A DNA stretch of 64,000 bases from the NCBI GenBank assembly GCA_905233275.1, contig CAJODR010000015.1, forward strand, positions 19,560 through 83,559. Direction: 5' to 3'. The notes under the pieces were generated by a model. The model was not told where the DNA came from. It worked only from the letters and a program-made list of their open reading frames with translations, and made no database searches. The position numbers were made by a program, and so were the translations under genes. This document shows, piece after piece, positions 8,316-17,242 of the stretch; the stretch's first letter is position 1; every line of letters begins with the position of its first letter. This stretch comes from an uncultured Bacteroidales bacterium. Its GTDB lineage: Bacteria > Bacteroidota > Bacteroidia > Bacteroidales > UBA932.

Positions 8316-9545
8316 ATGAAAGATTCCATCATTATCCTTTGCGGCGGCGGCCCTGCTCCGGGCATGAACACTGTCGTTTTTTCAGTTGCCAAGACATTTC
8401 TCTCAGGAGGCTACCGTGTCATAGGACTCCACGGAGGCTACAGCGGCCTCTTCTCGAAGAATCCGAGGACCGAAGACATTGACTTCCGCCTTGCTGACGC
8501 CTATTTCAACAGGGGAGGCTCCTACCTCCAGATGTCCAGGTTCAAACCCACCGACCGCGATTTCGATGAGAATTTCAACCTGGGTCTCTTCCAGGACAAC
8601 AACGTAAAGCTCCTCGTCACCGTAGGCGGCGACGATACCGCTTCGACAGCCAACAGGATCGCCAAGTTCCTCGAGGCCAGGAAATACCCCATCCACAACA
8701 TCCACGTCCCCAAGACGATCGACAACGACCTCCCTCTTCCCGGCAACGCCCCCACCTTCGGATTCAACTCCGCAAAGGACGAAGGCGCACACCTCGCGAG
8801 GACCGTCTACGAAGATGCGCGCACCAGCGGCAACTGGCTCATCATCAGCGCTATGGGTCGCAGCGCAGGTCACCTTGCCCTCGGTATCGGTGAGGCTACC
8901 CACTGCCCGATGACCATCATTCCGGAAATGTTCTCCAAGACGGCCATCACGCTTGACAAGATTGTCAATCTCGCCCTCTCCGCCATTCTCAAGAGGACCA
9001 TTCTCGGCATCGACTACGGTACCATCGTAGTCGCAGAAGGCGTATTCCACGATCTGGATCCTGAAGAGATCAAGGGTGCAGGTGTTTCCATGACATACGA
9101 TGAGCACGGACATCCCGAACTTGGCAAGATTTCCAAAGCTGTCCTCTTCAACGACATTCTCGGAAAGAAATTCAAAGCCCTCGGCCTCAAGGTCAAGACC
9201 CGTCCGGTGGAGATCGGCTACGACGTACGCTGCCAGGATCCCATCGCATACGACCTGACCTATTGCACCGAGCTCGCAATGGGCGTTTACGAGCTCTTCC
9301 GTAACGGAGAGACCGGCTGCATGGTGTACGTCGACGCATTCGGCAGCGCCAAGCCCCTCTATCTCAAGGATCTCCAGAATGCAGAGGGCAAGATTCCTCC
9401 GCGCCGCGTAGACATTGACGGCGGTACCGCACAGAACTATTACAACCATATCTGCCACTTCATCACTCCCGCGGACTACGAGGCTGCAAAGGCCCTTGTC
9501 CCTGATCCCGAGGCCTACGATTTCCGCAAAATCCTCGGATGGTAG
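8316..9545 (+). CDS. 6-phosphofructokinase, probably pyrophosphate-dependent
   Basis: 409 residues from ATG 8316 (MKDSIIILCGGGPAPGMN). It has the PFK glycine-rich N-terminus ('CGGGPAPGMNTVV'), GGDDT at about 104-108 and PKTIDND at 132-138. In the PFK superfamily the second acidic residue of GGDD and the lysine of PKTIDND block ATP and mark PPi-using enzymes, whereas ATP enzymes have GGDGS and GTIDND. This one should therefore phosphorylate fructose 6-phosphate reversibly with PPi. Later parts 'SAMGRSAGHLALGIG' and 'IIPEMFS' fit the family. The specificity is inferred from these residues. Confidence 0.9.
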   Translation: MKDSIIILCGGGPAPGMNTVVFSVAKTFLSGGYRVIGLHGGYSGLFSKNPRTEDIDFRLADAYFNRGGSYLQMSRFKPTDRDFDENFNLGLFQDNNVKLLVTVGGDDTASTANRIAKFLEARKYPIHNIHVPKTIDNDLPLPGNAPTFGFNSAKDEGAHLARTVYEDARTSGNWLIISAMGRSAGHLALGIGEATHCPMTIIPEMFSKTAITLDKIVNLALSAILKRTILGIDYGTIVVAEGVFHDLDPEEIKGAGVSMTYDEHGHPELGKISKAVLFNDILGKKFKALGLKVKTRPVEIGYDVRCQDPIAYDLTYCTELAMGVYELFRNGETGCMVYVDAFGSAKPLYLKDLQNAEGKIPPRRVDIDGGTAQNYYNHICHFITPADYEAAKALVPDPEAYDFRKILGW

Positions 9546-9549
9546 CGTC

Positions 9550-10878
9550 ATGAAGCGGTTAATATGCTTTATCCTTTTCACCTCCTTCTGCGTCCTCGGA
9601 CACGGGGAGGTGAATTTTGATGAATGGTTCACCCGCGAAACCCTGAGGCTGGACTACCTCTTCTCCGGCGACGCCAAGTCGGAATCGATCTTCTTCCGCG
9701 AAGCCTCCAGGACCAGTAAGTGGGCCGGCAGGACAAGTCATCTCGACGAATGCCCCCTCCGCGGCAACGGCAGCATCTCGGTTCGCGACGCCGCCAGCGG
9801 CAAACTCCTCTATATCAATCCTTTCTCTACGCTTTTTCAGGAATGGGTGACATACGAGGAAGCCACTCAGGTGCAGCGTGCTTTCGAGAACTGTTTTCAG
9901 GTGCCGTTCCCGAAAACTCCCGTCATGGTCACAGTCATACTGACCGACAACCGCGGCGAAGTTGCGGCGACCCTTACTCACCGTATCGATCCCTCTGATA
10001 TCCTCATTCGCCATATCGGCGACAACTGCATTCCCCGTAGGGTAATCCATGAGGGAGGGGAAAACGCCATCGACGTGGTATTCCTCGCAGAAGGATATAC
10101 AGCGGACGAGGCTGACAAGTTCTTCGCTGATGCCGAGAGGGGAGTGCGGGCATTCTTCGGATATGAGCCTTTCAAGGGAAATGAGGACAAGTTCCGTTTT
10201 GTCGCCGTGGCCGCCCCTTCCGCCCAGTCCGGAGTCAGCATCCCTCACAAAGATTTATGGCTCGACACGGCCGTCGGAAGCCATTTTGACACATTTTATA
10301 CAGAACGCTATCTCACCACGGTCGAGATGCGGACGGTCTATGATCTCCTCGGCAACGTGCCCTTCGAGCATGTCATAGTCCTGGCAAATACTCCTGTTTA
10401 CGGTGGTGGCGGCGTGTACAACAACGTCACCATAATGGCCTCTGACACACCTCCTTTCGAGCCTGTGCTGGTACACGAATTCGGCCACGCATTCGGCGGT
10501 CTTGCCGACGAATATGCATACGACGACATGTACGACACTCTTTATCCGGAAGGCGTAGAGCCGTGGGAGCCCAACATCACTACGCTTGCCGATTTCGGCT
10601 CAAAATGGGCCGATATGCTGCCTTCCGGGACGACCATACCTTCGCCGCTGGATGCAGTGGAGCATGAAGGAGATGTCAGGCGGATGTGGTCGGGGCTTTC
10701 TCCAGAGACCAGGCTGTCCCTCAATCAGAAAATAGGAGTCTATGAAGGCGCCGGATACGTCTCCAAGGGCGTTTTCCGTCCCGTACAGGAGTGCAGGATG
10801 CGTATCAACGAATGCGAGGATTTCTGCCCCGTCTGTATGCGGGCTCTCCGCCGGCTGATAGCTTTCTACACTGAATAG
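9550..10878 (+). CDS. Secreted M64-family metallopeptidase
   Basis: 442 residues from ATG 9550, 4 bases after the pfk stop; the frame is open further upstream but there it only overlaps pfk. A short signal peptide (MKRLICFILFTSFCVLGHG) is followed by an N-terminal beta domain (about 25-165) and the catalytic domain. Its zinc motif is HEFGHAFGGLADEY, with H309, E310 and H313. 'DVVFLAEGYTADEADKF' and 'EHVIVLANTPVYGGGGVYNN' are hallmarks of peptidase M64, the family of the Clostridium ramosum IgA peptidase. A C-terminal Cys cluster (CRMRINECEDFCPVC) is typical. The substrate is unknown; IgA cleavage should not be assumed. Confidence 0.87.
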   Translation: MKRLICFILFTSFCVLGHGEVNFDEWFTRETLRLDYLFSGDAKSESIFFREASRTSKWAGRTSHLDECPLRGNGSISVRDAASGKLLYINPFSTLFQEWVTYEEATQVQRAFENCFQVPFPKTPVMVTVILTDNRGEVAATLTHRIDPSDILIRHIGDNCIPRRVIHEGGENAIDVVFLAEGYTADEADKFFADAERGVRAFFGYEPFKGNEDKFRFVAVAAPSAQSGVSIPHKDLWLDTAVGSHFDTFYTERYLTTVEMRTVYDLLGNVPFEHVIVLANTPVYGGGGVYNNVTIMASDTPPFEPVLVHEFGHAFGGLADEYAYDDMYDTLYPEGVEPWEPNITTLADFGSKWADMLPSGTTIPSPLDAVEHEGDVRRMWSGLSPETRLSLNQKIGVYEGAGYVSKGVFRPVQECRMRINECEDFCPVCMRALRRLIAFYTE

Positions 10879-10880
10879 CC

Positions 10881-12404
10881 ATGCGCAAGCTTATCTACCA
10901 GATGCTTCCCCGCTTATGGGGTAGCGGAGAGCACTTCACCGGCAAGTTCTCCGCCGTGGATGACGCCACTCTTTCCTATCTGAAAGACCTCGGCTTCACG
11001 GACATCTGGTGCACCGGAATTCTCCGTCACGCGACACAGTGCACGAGCGACGGCTGCACCCCTTCTCACCCCCAGTTCGTAAAGGGTGAGGCAGGGTCTC
11101 CATACGCTATCAATGACTATTACGACGTCAATCCCTATCTGGCTGACAATCCGGATAAAAGGATGGTTGAATTCGAGTCCTTGTTGAAGCGCGTTCATGC
11201 CGCCGGAATGAAGTTCATTCTGGACTTCGTGCCCAACCATGTGGCCCGCGATTATCATGGCTCGATGACCCCGGCAGGGGAGTCCCGTCTCGGTGAAAAT
11301 GACGACACTTCTGTCCACTGGTCCCCGGACAATGATTTCTTCTATTATCCTGGTGAACACCTCCGCTTGCCGGTGCCCTCGGACCGTCCGTTCGAAGAAT
11401 ATCCGGCAAAGGCTTCCGGCAATGCGTTCACCCCGGCTCCCGGAGTCAACGACTGGTACGAGACTGTTAAGATCAACTACTGCGATTTCCACACCCCCAC
11501 CTGGGACAAGATGCTCAACATCCTTCTTTACTGGGCGGGGAAGGGGATTGACGGATTCCGCTGCGACATGGTGGAGCTCGTCCCGAGGCCGTTTTTCACT
11601 TGGGCTATCGCCGAAGTCAAACGACAGTACCCGGACGTGTTCTTCGTCGCCGAAGTATATGAGAAGGAATCCTACCGTGCTTACGCAGAGGAGGTTGGCT
11701 TCGATTTCCTCTACGACAAATCATGCTTCTACGACCATTTGAGGGCGGTTACGGAAGGCTGGGCGTCAGCTACCAGCCTGACCTGGTGCTGGCAGTTCCT
11801 CGGTAACCTTCAGCCCCGCATGCTACAGTTTCTGGAGAATCATGACGAGCAGCGTATCGCCTCCGATTTCTTCGCCGGCAAGGCAAAGGCCGGGCTGGCG
11901 GCATTCGCGGTTGACGCGCTGTTCTCCACCTCTCCGCTGATGGTGTATTTCGGCCAGGAAGCAGGGGAGAGGGGCATGGACAACGAGCCCTTCAGCGGTG
12001 TCAACGGCAGGACAAGTATATTCGACTGGTGTCATCCCAAGGCGATAAGGGACCTTTACCGCTATATTCATGGCGAGGATTCGCTCACGAGGGACGAGAA
12101 GTCAATCCTGGGGCGCTACCGCGAAATACTGTCGCTGGCTACACGCGAAAATGCATTCTCCGAAGGAGTTACGTATGACCTCTGCTACTGTCAGGGGTCG
12201 GGTTTTGATGCAGACCACCATTTCGCATGGCTGCGCCACTACGGTCATACGACATATCTGCTAGTCGCCAATTTTGCAAAGCAGATCAGTACCGTCGAGG
12301 TGACGGTACCGGCAGAGGCTTTCGAATGGCTTGGAATGACCGGTCCCGACCGGACCGTGGCGATTCACATTCCCGCACTGGATTTCAGGGCGGTCAAACT
12401 TTAG
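10881..12404 (+). CDS. Alpha-amylase family glycoside hydrolase (GH13)
   Basis: 507 residues with no signal peptide, so probably cytoplasmic. The GH13 barrel is clear: region I 'FILDFVPNHVARDY', region II 'GIDGFRCDMVELVP' (Asp nucleophile in FRCDM), region III 'VFFVAEVYEK' (Glu acid/base) and region IV 'FLENHDEQRIASDF' (Asp). Region I has PNHVAR as usual. The C-terminus forms a small beta domain ('TTYLLVANFAKQISTVEVTVP'). It starts 2 bases after the M64 peptidase stop and is probably co-transcribed. Alpha-glucan hydrolysis or transglycosylation is likely; the exact bond specificity cannot be told. It overlaps the convergent ogt-like gene by 11 bases. Confidence 0.88.
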   Translation: MRKLIYQMLPRLWGSGEHFTGKFSAVDDATLSYLKDLGFTDIWCTGILRHATQCTSDGCTPSHPQFVKGEAGSPYAINDYYDVNPYLADNPDKRMVEFESLLKRVHAAGMKFILDFVPNHVARDYHGSMTPAGESRLGENDDTSVHWSPDNDFFYYPGEHLRLPVPSDRPFEEYPAKASGNAFTPAPGVNDWYETVKINYCDFHTPTWDKMLNILLYWAGKGIDGFRCDMVELVPRPFFTWAIAEVKRQYPDVFFVAEVYEKESYRAYAEEVGFDFLYDKSCFYDHLRAVTEGWASATSLTWCWQFLGNLQPRMLQFLENHDEQRIASDFFAGKAKAGLAAFAVDALFSTSPLMVYFGQEAGERGMDNEPFSGVNGRTSIFDWCHPKAIRDLYRYIHGEDSLTRDEKSILGRYREILSLATRENAFSEGVTYDLCYCQGSGFDADHHFAWLRHYGHTTYLLVANFAKQISTVEVTVPAEAFEWLGMTGPDRTVAIHIPALDFRAVKL

Positions 12405-12951
12405 CGAACTGAAGTTTGATGAGTTCCCTCTTGAGGTCGGGTCCGTATTCGAACTCGCCCACGTCAATTGTGTCAAGAAGATAGAGGTCGCTGCCGCGGA
12501 ACAGGGTGTTCTCGGCACCTTCGCGAATCTGGGCGATCCTGTCGGAGGATTCTTTCGGTATCACCAGGTGGCAGGGGATAATGTAAGCGATCGGATTGAG
12601 AGCCAGGGCATGTGCAGTAGCCCTCACTCCCTGAGGCGTCCCGCAAAGTGCTGCAAAATCGCTGTAACTCAGTAGTTTGGGCCTCTCGGGCACAGGATGG
12701 GTGAGGCCGTAAAGAGTCTCCCAAACCTTCTTCTGGAACGCCGTGCCGTAGAGTTGCAAGTCCTCCCATTTCACGCTGGCATCAAGCTCGGGCAGGGCCG
12801 AAGTGGGGACTTTGCGCGTGCGGATTTCCGCAACTTCGGAAGGGGAGTGCGAGGCCAGGCGGGCCATTATCTCCGAAGCGTGAAGATAGTCGGCGGCGAC
12901 CGATGCAATCCGGCCGTCAATCTCCATGACAATCCACTGAGTTTCGTTCAT
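12394..12951 (-). CDS. Methylated-DNA--protein-cysteine methyltransferase
   Basis: 185 residues. The C-terminal half has the MGMT domain: 'GTAFQKKVWETLYGL', 'SYSDFAALCGTPQGVRATAHALALNP' (helix-turn-helix with the arginine finger in GVRATA) and the acceptor cysteine in IIPCHLVIP (C127). Most homologues have PCHRVI, so PCHL is a small deviation. The N-terminal 60 residues are short and lack Ada zinc cysteines. It should repair O6-alkylguanine by suicide transfer. It is convergent with the amylase (11-base overlap). A weak TAACTTTC on the minus strand upstream could be its -7 element. Confidence 0.85.
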   Translation of the reverse strand: MNETQWIVMEIDGRIASVAADYLHASEIMARLASHSPSEVAEIRTRKVPTSALPELDASVKWEDLQLYGTAFQKKVWETLYGLTHPVPERPKLLSYSDFAALCGTPQGVRATAHALALNPIAYIIPCHLVIPKESSDRIAQIREGAENTLFRGSDLYLLDTIDVGEFEYGPDLKRELIKLQFAKV

Positions 12952-13038
12952 TTGATTCGGTATCTGGTGATTTTCCGAAAGTTACGATTTTTCCGCACAA
13001 ATTCCAAACAGCCAGTTGACATTCACCGCGGAATTGCT

Positions 13039-13046
13039 TAATTTTG
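13039..13046 (+). promoter_or_regulatory. Bacteroidetes -7 promoter element for the Y1-like gene
   Basis: TAATTTTG matches TAnnTTTG. Transcription would begin near 13050, about 75 bases upstream of the ATG at 13125. A 38-codon frame starting at 13049 would begin at or before that point. Confidence 0.4.
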
Positions 13047-13124
13047 CCATGAAGAAAAAGGGCGGCGGATCCGTCGCCAGGCAAAAACAGGCAAACCGAG
13101 CCCGCTACACGCGGGACGCCTGCT

Positions 13125-13739
13125 ATGCCCGACCACCGATGGTTTATTCGTTATCACTCTCCTGAAGACAAGCCCTGCTTCCGGGGCAGGGGAGACCTCG
13201 TGTCCGCCGTCAACCGCCTTGCGATATCATTCGCAGGTGTACCGGCTGCAATCAATGCATTCGTCCTTACTGACAGCACTTTGGAGGCTATCGCCGAAGG
13301 CTTGGGAGACGCTGTCACCGCTGCGATATCCGCATGGAGACGGACTACAGGAATGTATCTTTCAGCTAAATACCAGAAACCGCATCCACTCCGAAATGGG
13401 TCAATTCAAATACGCCGTCTCTATTGCCGCGAAGACGTCCTCAGGGCGCTTGGCGGCATGTACGGACGCATTCCATCGGAAGACGCATTCGCCTATCCAT
13501 GGTGCTCGGTCCGGGAACATTTCGGCAGGGGAGAGAGGACCCCTCACTGCCATATTCCGCTCTGGAAGGCCCGCCGCATCCTCGGGACGCACAAAACCAT
13601 CCCCGAGTCCTGGACCATCAGGCCGGACGGGCAGATATCACTCGGTGATTTCGTTAAAACAGACAGTATCGACAGAATGATCGGCACTTACGGCCAGCTC
13701 ACCAGCCTCGTCACACTCTTCATGCCTCACGGCGAATGA
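13125..13739 (+). CDS. Degenerate Y1/REP-associated-transposase-like protein (HUH histidines lost)
   Basis: 204 residues. No other usable start lies upstream in frame before the stop at 13050. The order of motifs follows IS200-like Y1/RAYT proteins: 'FIRYHSPEDKPCFRGRGD' resembles the usual 'HV..RG.....F....D', 'INAFVLTDSTLEAI' sits where 'hAYvLMpNHvHlLi' is expected, and 'EDVLRALGGMYGRIPSEDAFAYPWCSVREHF' matches 'dyllrlirYihrNPv....ypWSSy'. The two metal-binding histidines are T52 and E54 here, while Tyr113 remains. DNA-strand transfer is therefore unlikely; a domesticated DNA-binding role is inferred. It overlaps rlmD by 20 bases, convergently. Confidence 0.55.
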   Translation: MPDHRWFIRYHSPEDKPCFRGRGDLVSAVNRLAISFAGVPAAINAFVLTDSTLEAIAEGLGDAVTAAISAWRRTTGMYLSAKYQKPHPLRNGSIQIRRLYCREDVLRALGGMYGRIPSEDAFAYPWCSVREHFGRGERTPHCHIPLWKARRILGTHKTIPESWTIRPDGQISLGDFVKTDSIDRMIGTYGQLTSLVTLFMPHGE

Positions 13740-15126
13740 GCCTGCACACATTCTCCACATGCATCGTATGCGGGAACATATCCACCGGCTGCACATCCGT
13801 AATCCGGTATTTCTCCGCCATCATCGCAAGGTCCCTTGCCTGTGACGCCGGATTGCAACTCACATAGACAATCCGCTCCGGAGCGGCCTCCAGCAGCACT
13901 TTGACGACATCCGGATGCATTCCCGCCCTCGGCGGATCCACTATCACGACGTCCGGACGGCCATTCGCCTCAATAAACCGGGCGTTCAGCACATCCTTCA
14001 TGTCTCCCGCGTAGAACGTACAGTTGTCAATCCCGTTGACCGACGCATTCACTTTCGCGTCCTCAATTGCCTCGGGAACGTATTCGATGCCAACCACCTT
14101 CTTCGCCCGCGCCGACACGAACTGCGCAATCGTCCCCGTCCCGGTATAAAGGTCATACACGACCTCCGAGCCGGTCAAGCCGGCTAATACCCTCGCGACC
14201 TTATAAAGATTGTACGCCTGCACCGAATTGGTCTGGTAGAACGACTTCGGCCCGATCTTGAACCGCAGCCCCTCCATCTCCTCGTAAATCGCCTCCTCAC
14301 CGCGGTACAGCACGCAATCCTGATCCGAAATCGAATCGTTCATCTTCCCGTTGATGACATAATACATCGACGTAATCTCCGGGAATTTCACCGCAATATG
14401 ATCCATCAGCGCCGTCCGCCTCTTCACATCCTCGTAAGCAAAGCACAGAATCACCATCACCTGCCCACCTGAAGCAGTCCTTACGAACATCCCCCGGAAA
14501 TACCCGCGGTTTTCCCTTACATTGTAGAATTCATATCCGTGCTCGACGCAGAACTTCTTGACTTCCAGTCGAATAGCATTGGACGGCTCCGGCTGCAAAT
14601 GGCAGTCCCTGATATCCAGGATCTTGTCGAAAAACTTCCCCACATGGAATCCCAGCCCCATCCTGTCACTCTCCGGAATAGCCTCCGGATCCTCTCCCGC
14701 AAGCACCCATCTCCTCGACGAAGCGCTGAATTCCAATTTGTTACGATAAAACTCCGTAACGGGAGAGGGGAGTGTCGGATTAATCTCCGGCACCTCCAAA
14801 TGCCCGATCCTCACCAACTGGTCATAAACCTGCTGCCGCTTCGCATCGAGCTGCATGGAATAGGGGAGCGGCTGCCACCGGCATCCGCCGCACACCCCAA
14901 AATGCGGGCAAAACGGCTCCACACGATGCTCCGACGGGCTCACAATCCTCTCCACCCGCCCCTCCTTCTTCTTTTTCAACACCCTCACATCCACGACATC
15001 CCCCGGCACCGCAAAATCCACAAACACCACCATCCCGTCCCCTGCATGCGCAATCGCCTTCCCCTCCGCCGCAACCCCCTCAATCACAACCCCTTCCAGC
15101 ACCAAATCAACTCTTTTCCTGGACAT
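13720..15126 (-). CDS. rlmD: 23S rRNA (uracil-C5)-methyltransferase, RlmD/RumA type
   Basis: 468 residues: an N-terminal TRAM domain (about 8-65), iron-sulfur cysteines in 'FCPHFGVCGGCRWQ' plus a distal Cys, then a SAM-dependent methyltransferase with 'VVYDLYTGTGTIAQFVS', 'VIVDPPRAGMHPDVV' and the nucleophile motif 'IVYVSCNPASQARDL'. This is the RumA/TrmA family. RlmD (U1939) is favoured because of the 4Fe-4S motif, though Bacteroidetes often carry one enzyme covering more than one site. A promoter lies at 15146-15153, giving a leader of roughly 17 bases. Confidence 0.88.
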   Translation of the reverse strand: MSRKRVDLVLEGVVIEGVAAEGKAIAHAGDGMVVFVDFAVPGDVVDVRVLKKKKEGRVERIVSPSEHRVEPFCPHFGVCGGCRWQPLPYSMQLDAKRQQVYDQLVRIGHLEVPEINPTLPSPVTEFYRNKLEFSASSRRWVLAGEDPEAIPESDRMGLGFHVGKFFDKILDIRDCHLQPEPSNAIRLEVKKFCVEHGYEFYNVRENRGYFRGMFVRTASGGQVMVILCFAYEDVKRRTALMDHIAVKFPEITSMYYVINGKMNDSISDQDCVLYRGEEAIYEEMEGLRFKIGPKSFYQTNSVQAYNLYKVARVLAGLTGSEVVYDLYTGTGTIAQFVSARAKKVVGIEYVPEAIEDAKVNASVNGIDNCTFYAGDMKDVLNARFIEANGRPDVVIVDPPRAGMHPDVVKVLLEAAPERIVYVSCNPASQARDLAMMAEKYRITDVQPVDMFPHTMHVENVCRLIRREA

Positions 15127-15145
15127 AACAAAAACTATTTACCCA

Positions 15146-15153
15146 CAAATATA
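15146..15153 (-). promoter_or_regulatory. Bacteroidetes -7 promoter element for rlmD
   Basis: Reads TATATTTG on the minus strand, 20 bases upstream of the rlmD ATG (15126). Confidence 0.6.
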
Positions 15154-15291
15154 GCAATAATTCCACTCTTTTTTCAACTTAATTGAAAGTGGGGCAGTGG
15201 ATTAACATATCCGAAACTTAACATAATATAAATTGTGTAACAAGCGGGGATGTAGGGTGAAAATGACGCTGTTGCGTATTTGTACAATAAA

Positions 15292-15323
15292 TTTGTCTTA
15301 AAGGCGAAAAAAAACTATATTTG
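15292..15323 (+). promoter_or_regulatory. Strong Bacteroidetes promoter (TTTG-N20-TATATTTG)
   Basis: A -33 TTTG at 15292-15295 and a -7 TATATTTG at 15316-15323 are spaced by 20 bases, close to the Bacteroides consensus. A second candidate -7, TAAATTTG, overlaps at 15288-15295. The leader to the ATG at 15383 would be about 55 bases and is A/T-rich, typical of highly expressed outer-membrane genes. Confidence 0.65.
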
Positions 15324-15382
15324 CGTGTTAAATAGATAAAATAAATAAATAGAATATGTAAAACCCAAAATAGTTCAAGTTT

Positions 15383-16180
15383 ATGAAGAAACTTACTTTT
15401 ATTCTTGCGGCCGCGATGACGCTGTTTTCACAGGCTGCGTTTGCACAGGGCGATGATCCGATGCTGTTCAATCACCTTGCTATCGGCGCTTCTGCCGGCT
15501 TTGACGGCGTTGGCGGTAACATTGCCTTGCCGATCGGAAACCATTTTGGTATTCGTGCCGGTTACTCGACTCTTCCCAAGACTGCTTTTGTCGACCAGAA
15601 TTTCGAAGTCAATGATGTAGTTACACTCAATACCCGCGAATTGCAGCTCGAGACCGTGGCTGTACATGCCGATGCGTCGATTTCCAGCGGCAATGTTCTC
15701 CTTGATCTTTATCCTGGCAAGAGGAGCGGATTCCACTTCACCGTTGGTGGATACTATGCGTTTAACACACAGCCTATCAATGTCACTGGTGATATGCGCC
15801 AGGACCCTGTTACCGGCAAGCAGTATCTCGCTCCTGAAGAGTATGGTCATGTTTTCGCAAACTACAATGACCTTAAGAGAGTTACCACTGACATGGACGG
15901 TTTTGTCCACGCTGACCTCAATGTGGGCAGCTTCATGCCGTATGTAGGCCTCGGTTTCGGCCGCGGTGTCAAAGCCGACAAGAGGGTTTCCATCCTTCTC
16001 GACCTTGGCGTCCTCTATGCAGGTGACAGCTTCTCAGTCAACACCTACGACATTGACGAGCAGCCCGTGTACATGACCAGCGCCTCTGTATCAAACAAAG
16101 ACGATGGTCTCATCGATGACCTTATGGGAGTCGGCGTCATCCCGATGCTCAAGCTCAGCATTTTCGTGAAACTGTTCTAA
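15383..16180 (+). CDS. Outer-membrane beta-barrel protein
   Basis: 265 residues. The signal peptide MKKLTFILAAAMTLFSQAAFA is followed by QGDDP. Beta-barrel features are repeated amphipathic strands with glycine/aromatic residues ('NHFGIRAGYSTLP', 'SGFHFTVGGYYAFN', 'FMPYVGLGFGRGVK') and a terminal Phe (..LSIFVKLF), the usual outer-membrane insertion signal. It reads like a small porin-like or OmpW-like barrel; the family could not be named. It lies behind a strong promoter and 32 bases before a secreted lipoprotein gene, likely in one transcript ending at the terminator at 17243. Confidence 0.7.
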   Translation: MKKLTFILAAAMTLFSQAAFAQGDDPMLFNHLAIGASAGFDGVGGNIALPIGNHFGIRAGYSTLPKTAFVDQNFEVNDVVTLNTRELQLETVAVHADASISSGNVLLDLYPGKRSGFHFTVGGYYAFNTQPINVTGDMRQDPVTGKQYLAPEEYGHVFANYNDLKRVTTDMDGFVHADLNVGSFMPYVGLGFGRGVKADKRVSILLDLGVLYAGDSFSVNTYDIDEQPVYMTSASVSNKDDGLIDDLMGVGVIPMLKLSIFVKLF

Positions 16181-16212
16181 AACCAGCATAATAGTTTAAT
16201 AATTAAATAATT

Positions 16213-17217
16213 ATGAAAAGAATTCTTTCAATTCTGACACTGTGTGCAGTGCTCGTTCCCGCCCTTGTTTCATGTAATAATGACAAAGGCGGCGGTAAAG
16301 CCAAGGACATCAAGTTCGACACTCCCAAGTATGTCGATGACGCACTTCTCATCAAGCTCCCTACCGGCGACGCGATTGAATGTACCACTGACGTTCTCCA
16401 GGAGATGACCGACATTACTCTCCCTCCTGTAAAAGCTGGCGGATCAATACATATTACCGGCCTGGAAACCACCGAAGCCGGCAAGGTTTTCGTCGATGCC
16501 ATGATTGACAAGGACGACTTGATTCCAACCGAGGACTACAGCAAGTTCAAGAAACACAAGAAAGACGCCAATGGCAACCTCCTTTTCCGTGTTGAAGGTA
16601 CTTTCGTAGGCTCAAAGGATAAATTCGACATCAAGGACAAGAAGGGAACCAAGAAAGTCGCTGAAGTTGTTCTCAAGGCTACCAAGGCTTCTTCCAAGAT
16701 GAGCCTCACCTTCACTGTCGGTGGCGAATCCCAGACCGTAGTCGCAAATGTTACGACTGCCAACAAACCTTCCGGCCTGCTCGCCAACCTCTGCATGTCC
16801 TTCAAAGTTCACCGTACTGTCATCGATGTTGACGGCGTCGGCGGCAACTGGTGGGACGGCTGCGACCTTGTCACAATCGCTGCATGGCTCAAGAAGAACG
16901 GCGTCAATATTCCTGATGACATCTCCGGTTACCAGGTAGTTGACATCACCTTCACGGCCAACAACACTGTCGAGTTCTCATTCAAGGAGGCTCAGCCTTT
17001 CTATGGTACTTACAGCCTCAGTGGCAACAAGTTCTCCTACGATCTTACTACCGGCCAGGGCGGCAACTCCTTCCTCAATGCAAAGGGCAGCGGAGATGTT
17101 TCCCTCCAGTATGTCAAGAATACCGCTTGCCTTGTGCTCAAGATCAACTCCTCGATTGCTACCAGCAGCAAGACTTACACCGGCTCCCTCGAGTTTGACC
17201 TCGTCCCGGTAAAATAG
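16213..17217 (+). CDS. Lipoprotein of unknown function
   Basis: 334 residues with a signal peptide and lipobox (..VPALVSC, Cys21), followed by NNDKGGGK. The mature part is rich in Thr/Lys/Asp and short beta strands; no known domain was recognised. It resembles Bacteroidales surface lipoproteins made with an outer-membrane partner. Segments such as 'WWDGCDLVTIAAWLKKNGVNIPDD' and 'FSFKEAQPFYGTYSLSGNKFSYDL' suggest a C-terminal lipocalin-like beta domain, which is only an impression. It is the second gene after the strong promoter and is followed by a clear hairpin terminator. Confidence 0.65.
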   Translation: MKRILSILTLCAVLVPALVSCNNDKGGGKAKDIKFDTPKYVDDALLIKLPTGDAIECTTDVLQEMTDITLPPVKAGGSIHITGLETTEAGKVFVDAMIDKDDLIPTEDYSKFKKHKKDANGNLLFRVEGTFVGSKDKFDIKDKKGTKKVAEVVLKATKASSKMSLTFTVGGESQTVVANVTTANKPSGLLANLCMSFKVHRTVIDVDGVGGNWWDGCDLVTIAAWLKKNGVNIPDDISGYQVVDITFTANNTVEFSFKEAQPFYGTYSLSGNKFSYDLTTGQGGNSFLNAKGSGDVSLQYVKNTACLVLKINSSIATSSKTYTGSLEFDLVPVK

Positions 17218-17242
17218 TCTGAAAGGCAAATACTTACCACTA

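Noticed and set aside
8403..9632. 409-codon minus-strand frame opposite pfk
   Set aside because: Antisense shadow; the plus strand has full PFK motifs and a promoter.
10881..12404. Starch-utilisation (Sus) locus around the GH13 gene
   Set aside because: No SusC/SusD pair or regulator nearby, and the enzyme has no signal peptide.
13049..13165. 38-codon frame beginning ATGAAGAAAAAG upstream of the Y1-like gene
   Set aside because: Starts at or before the expected transcription start and is out of frame with the 204-codon gene; a leader peptide cannot be excluded but nothing supports it.
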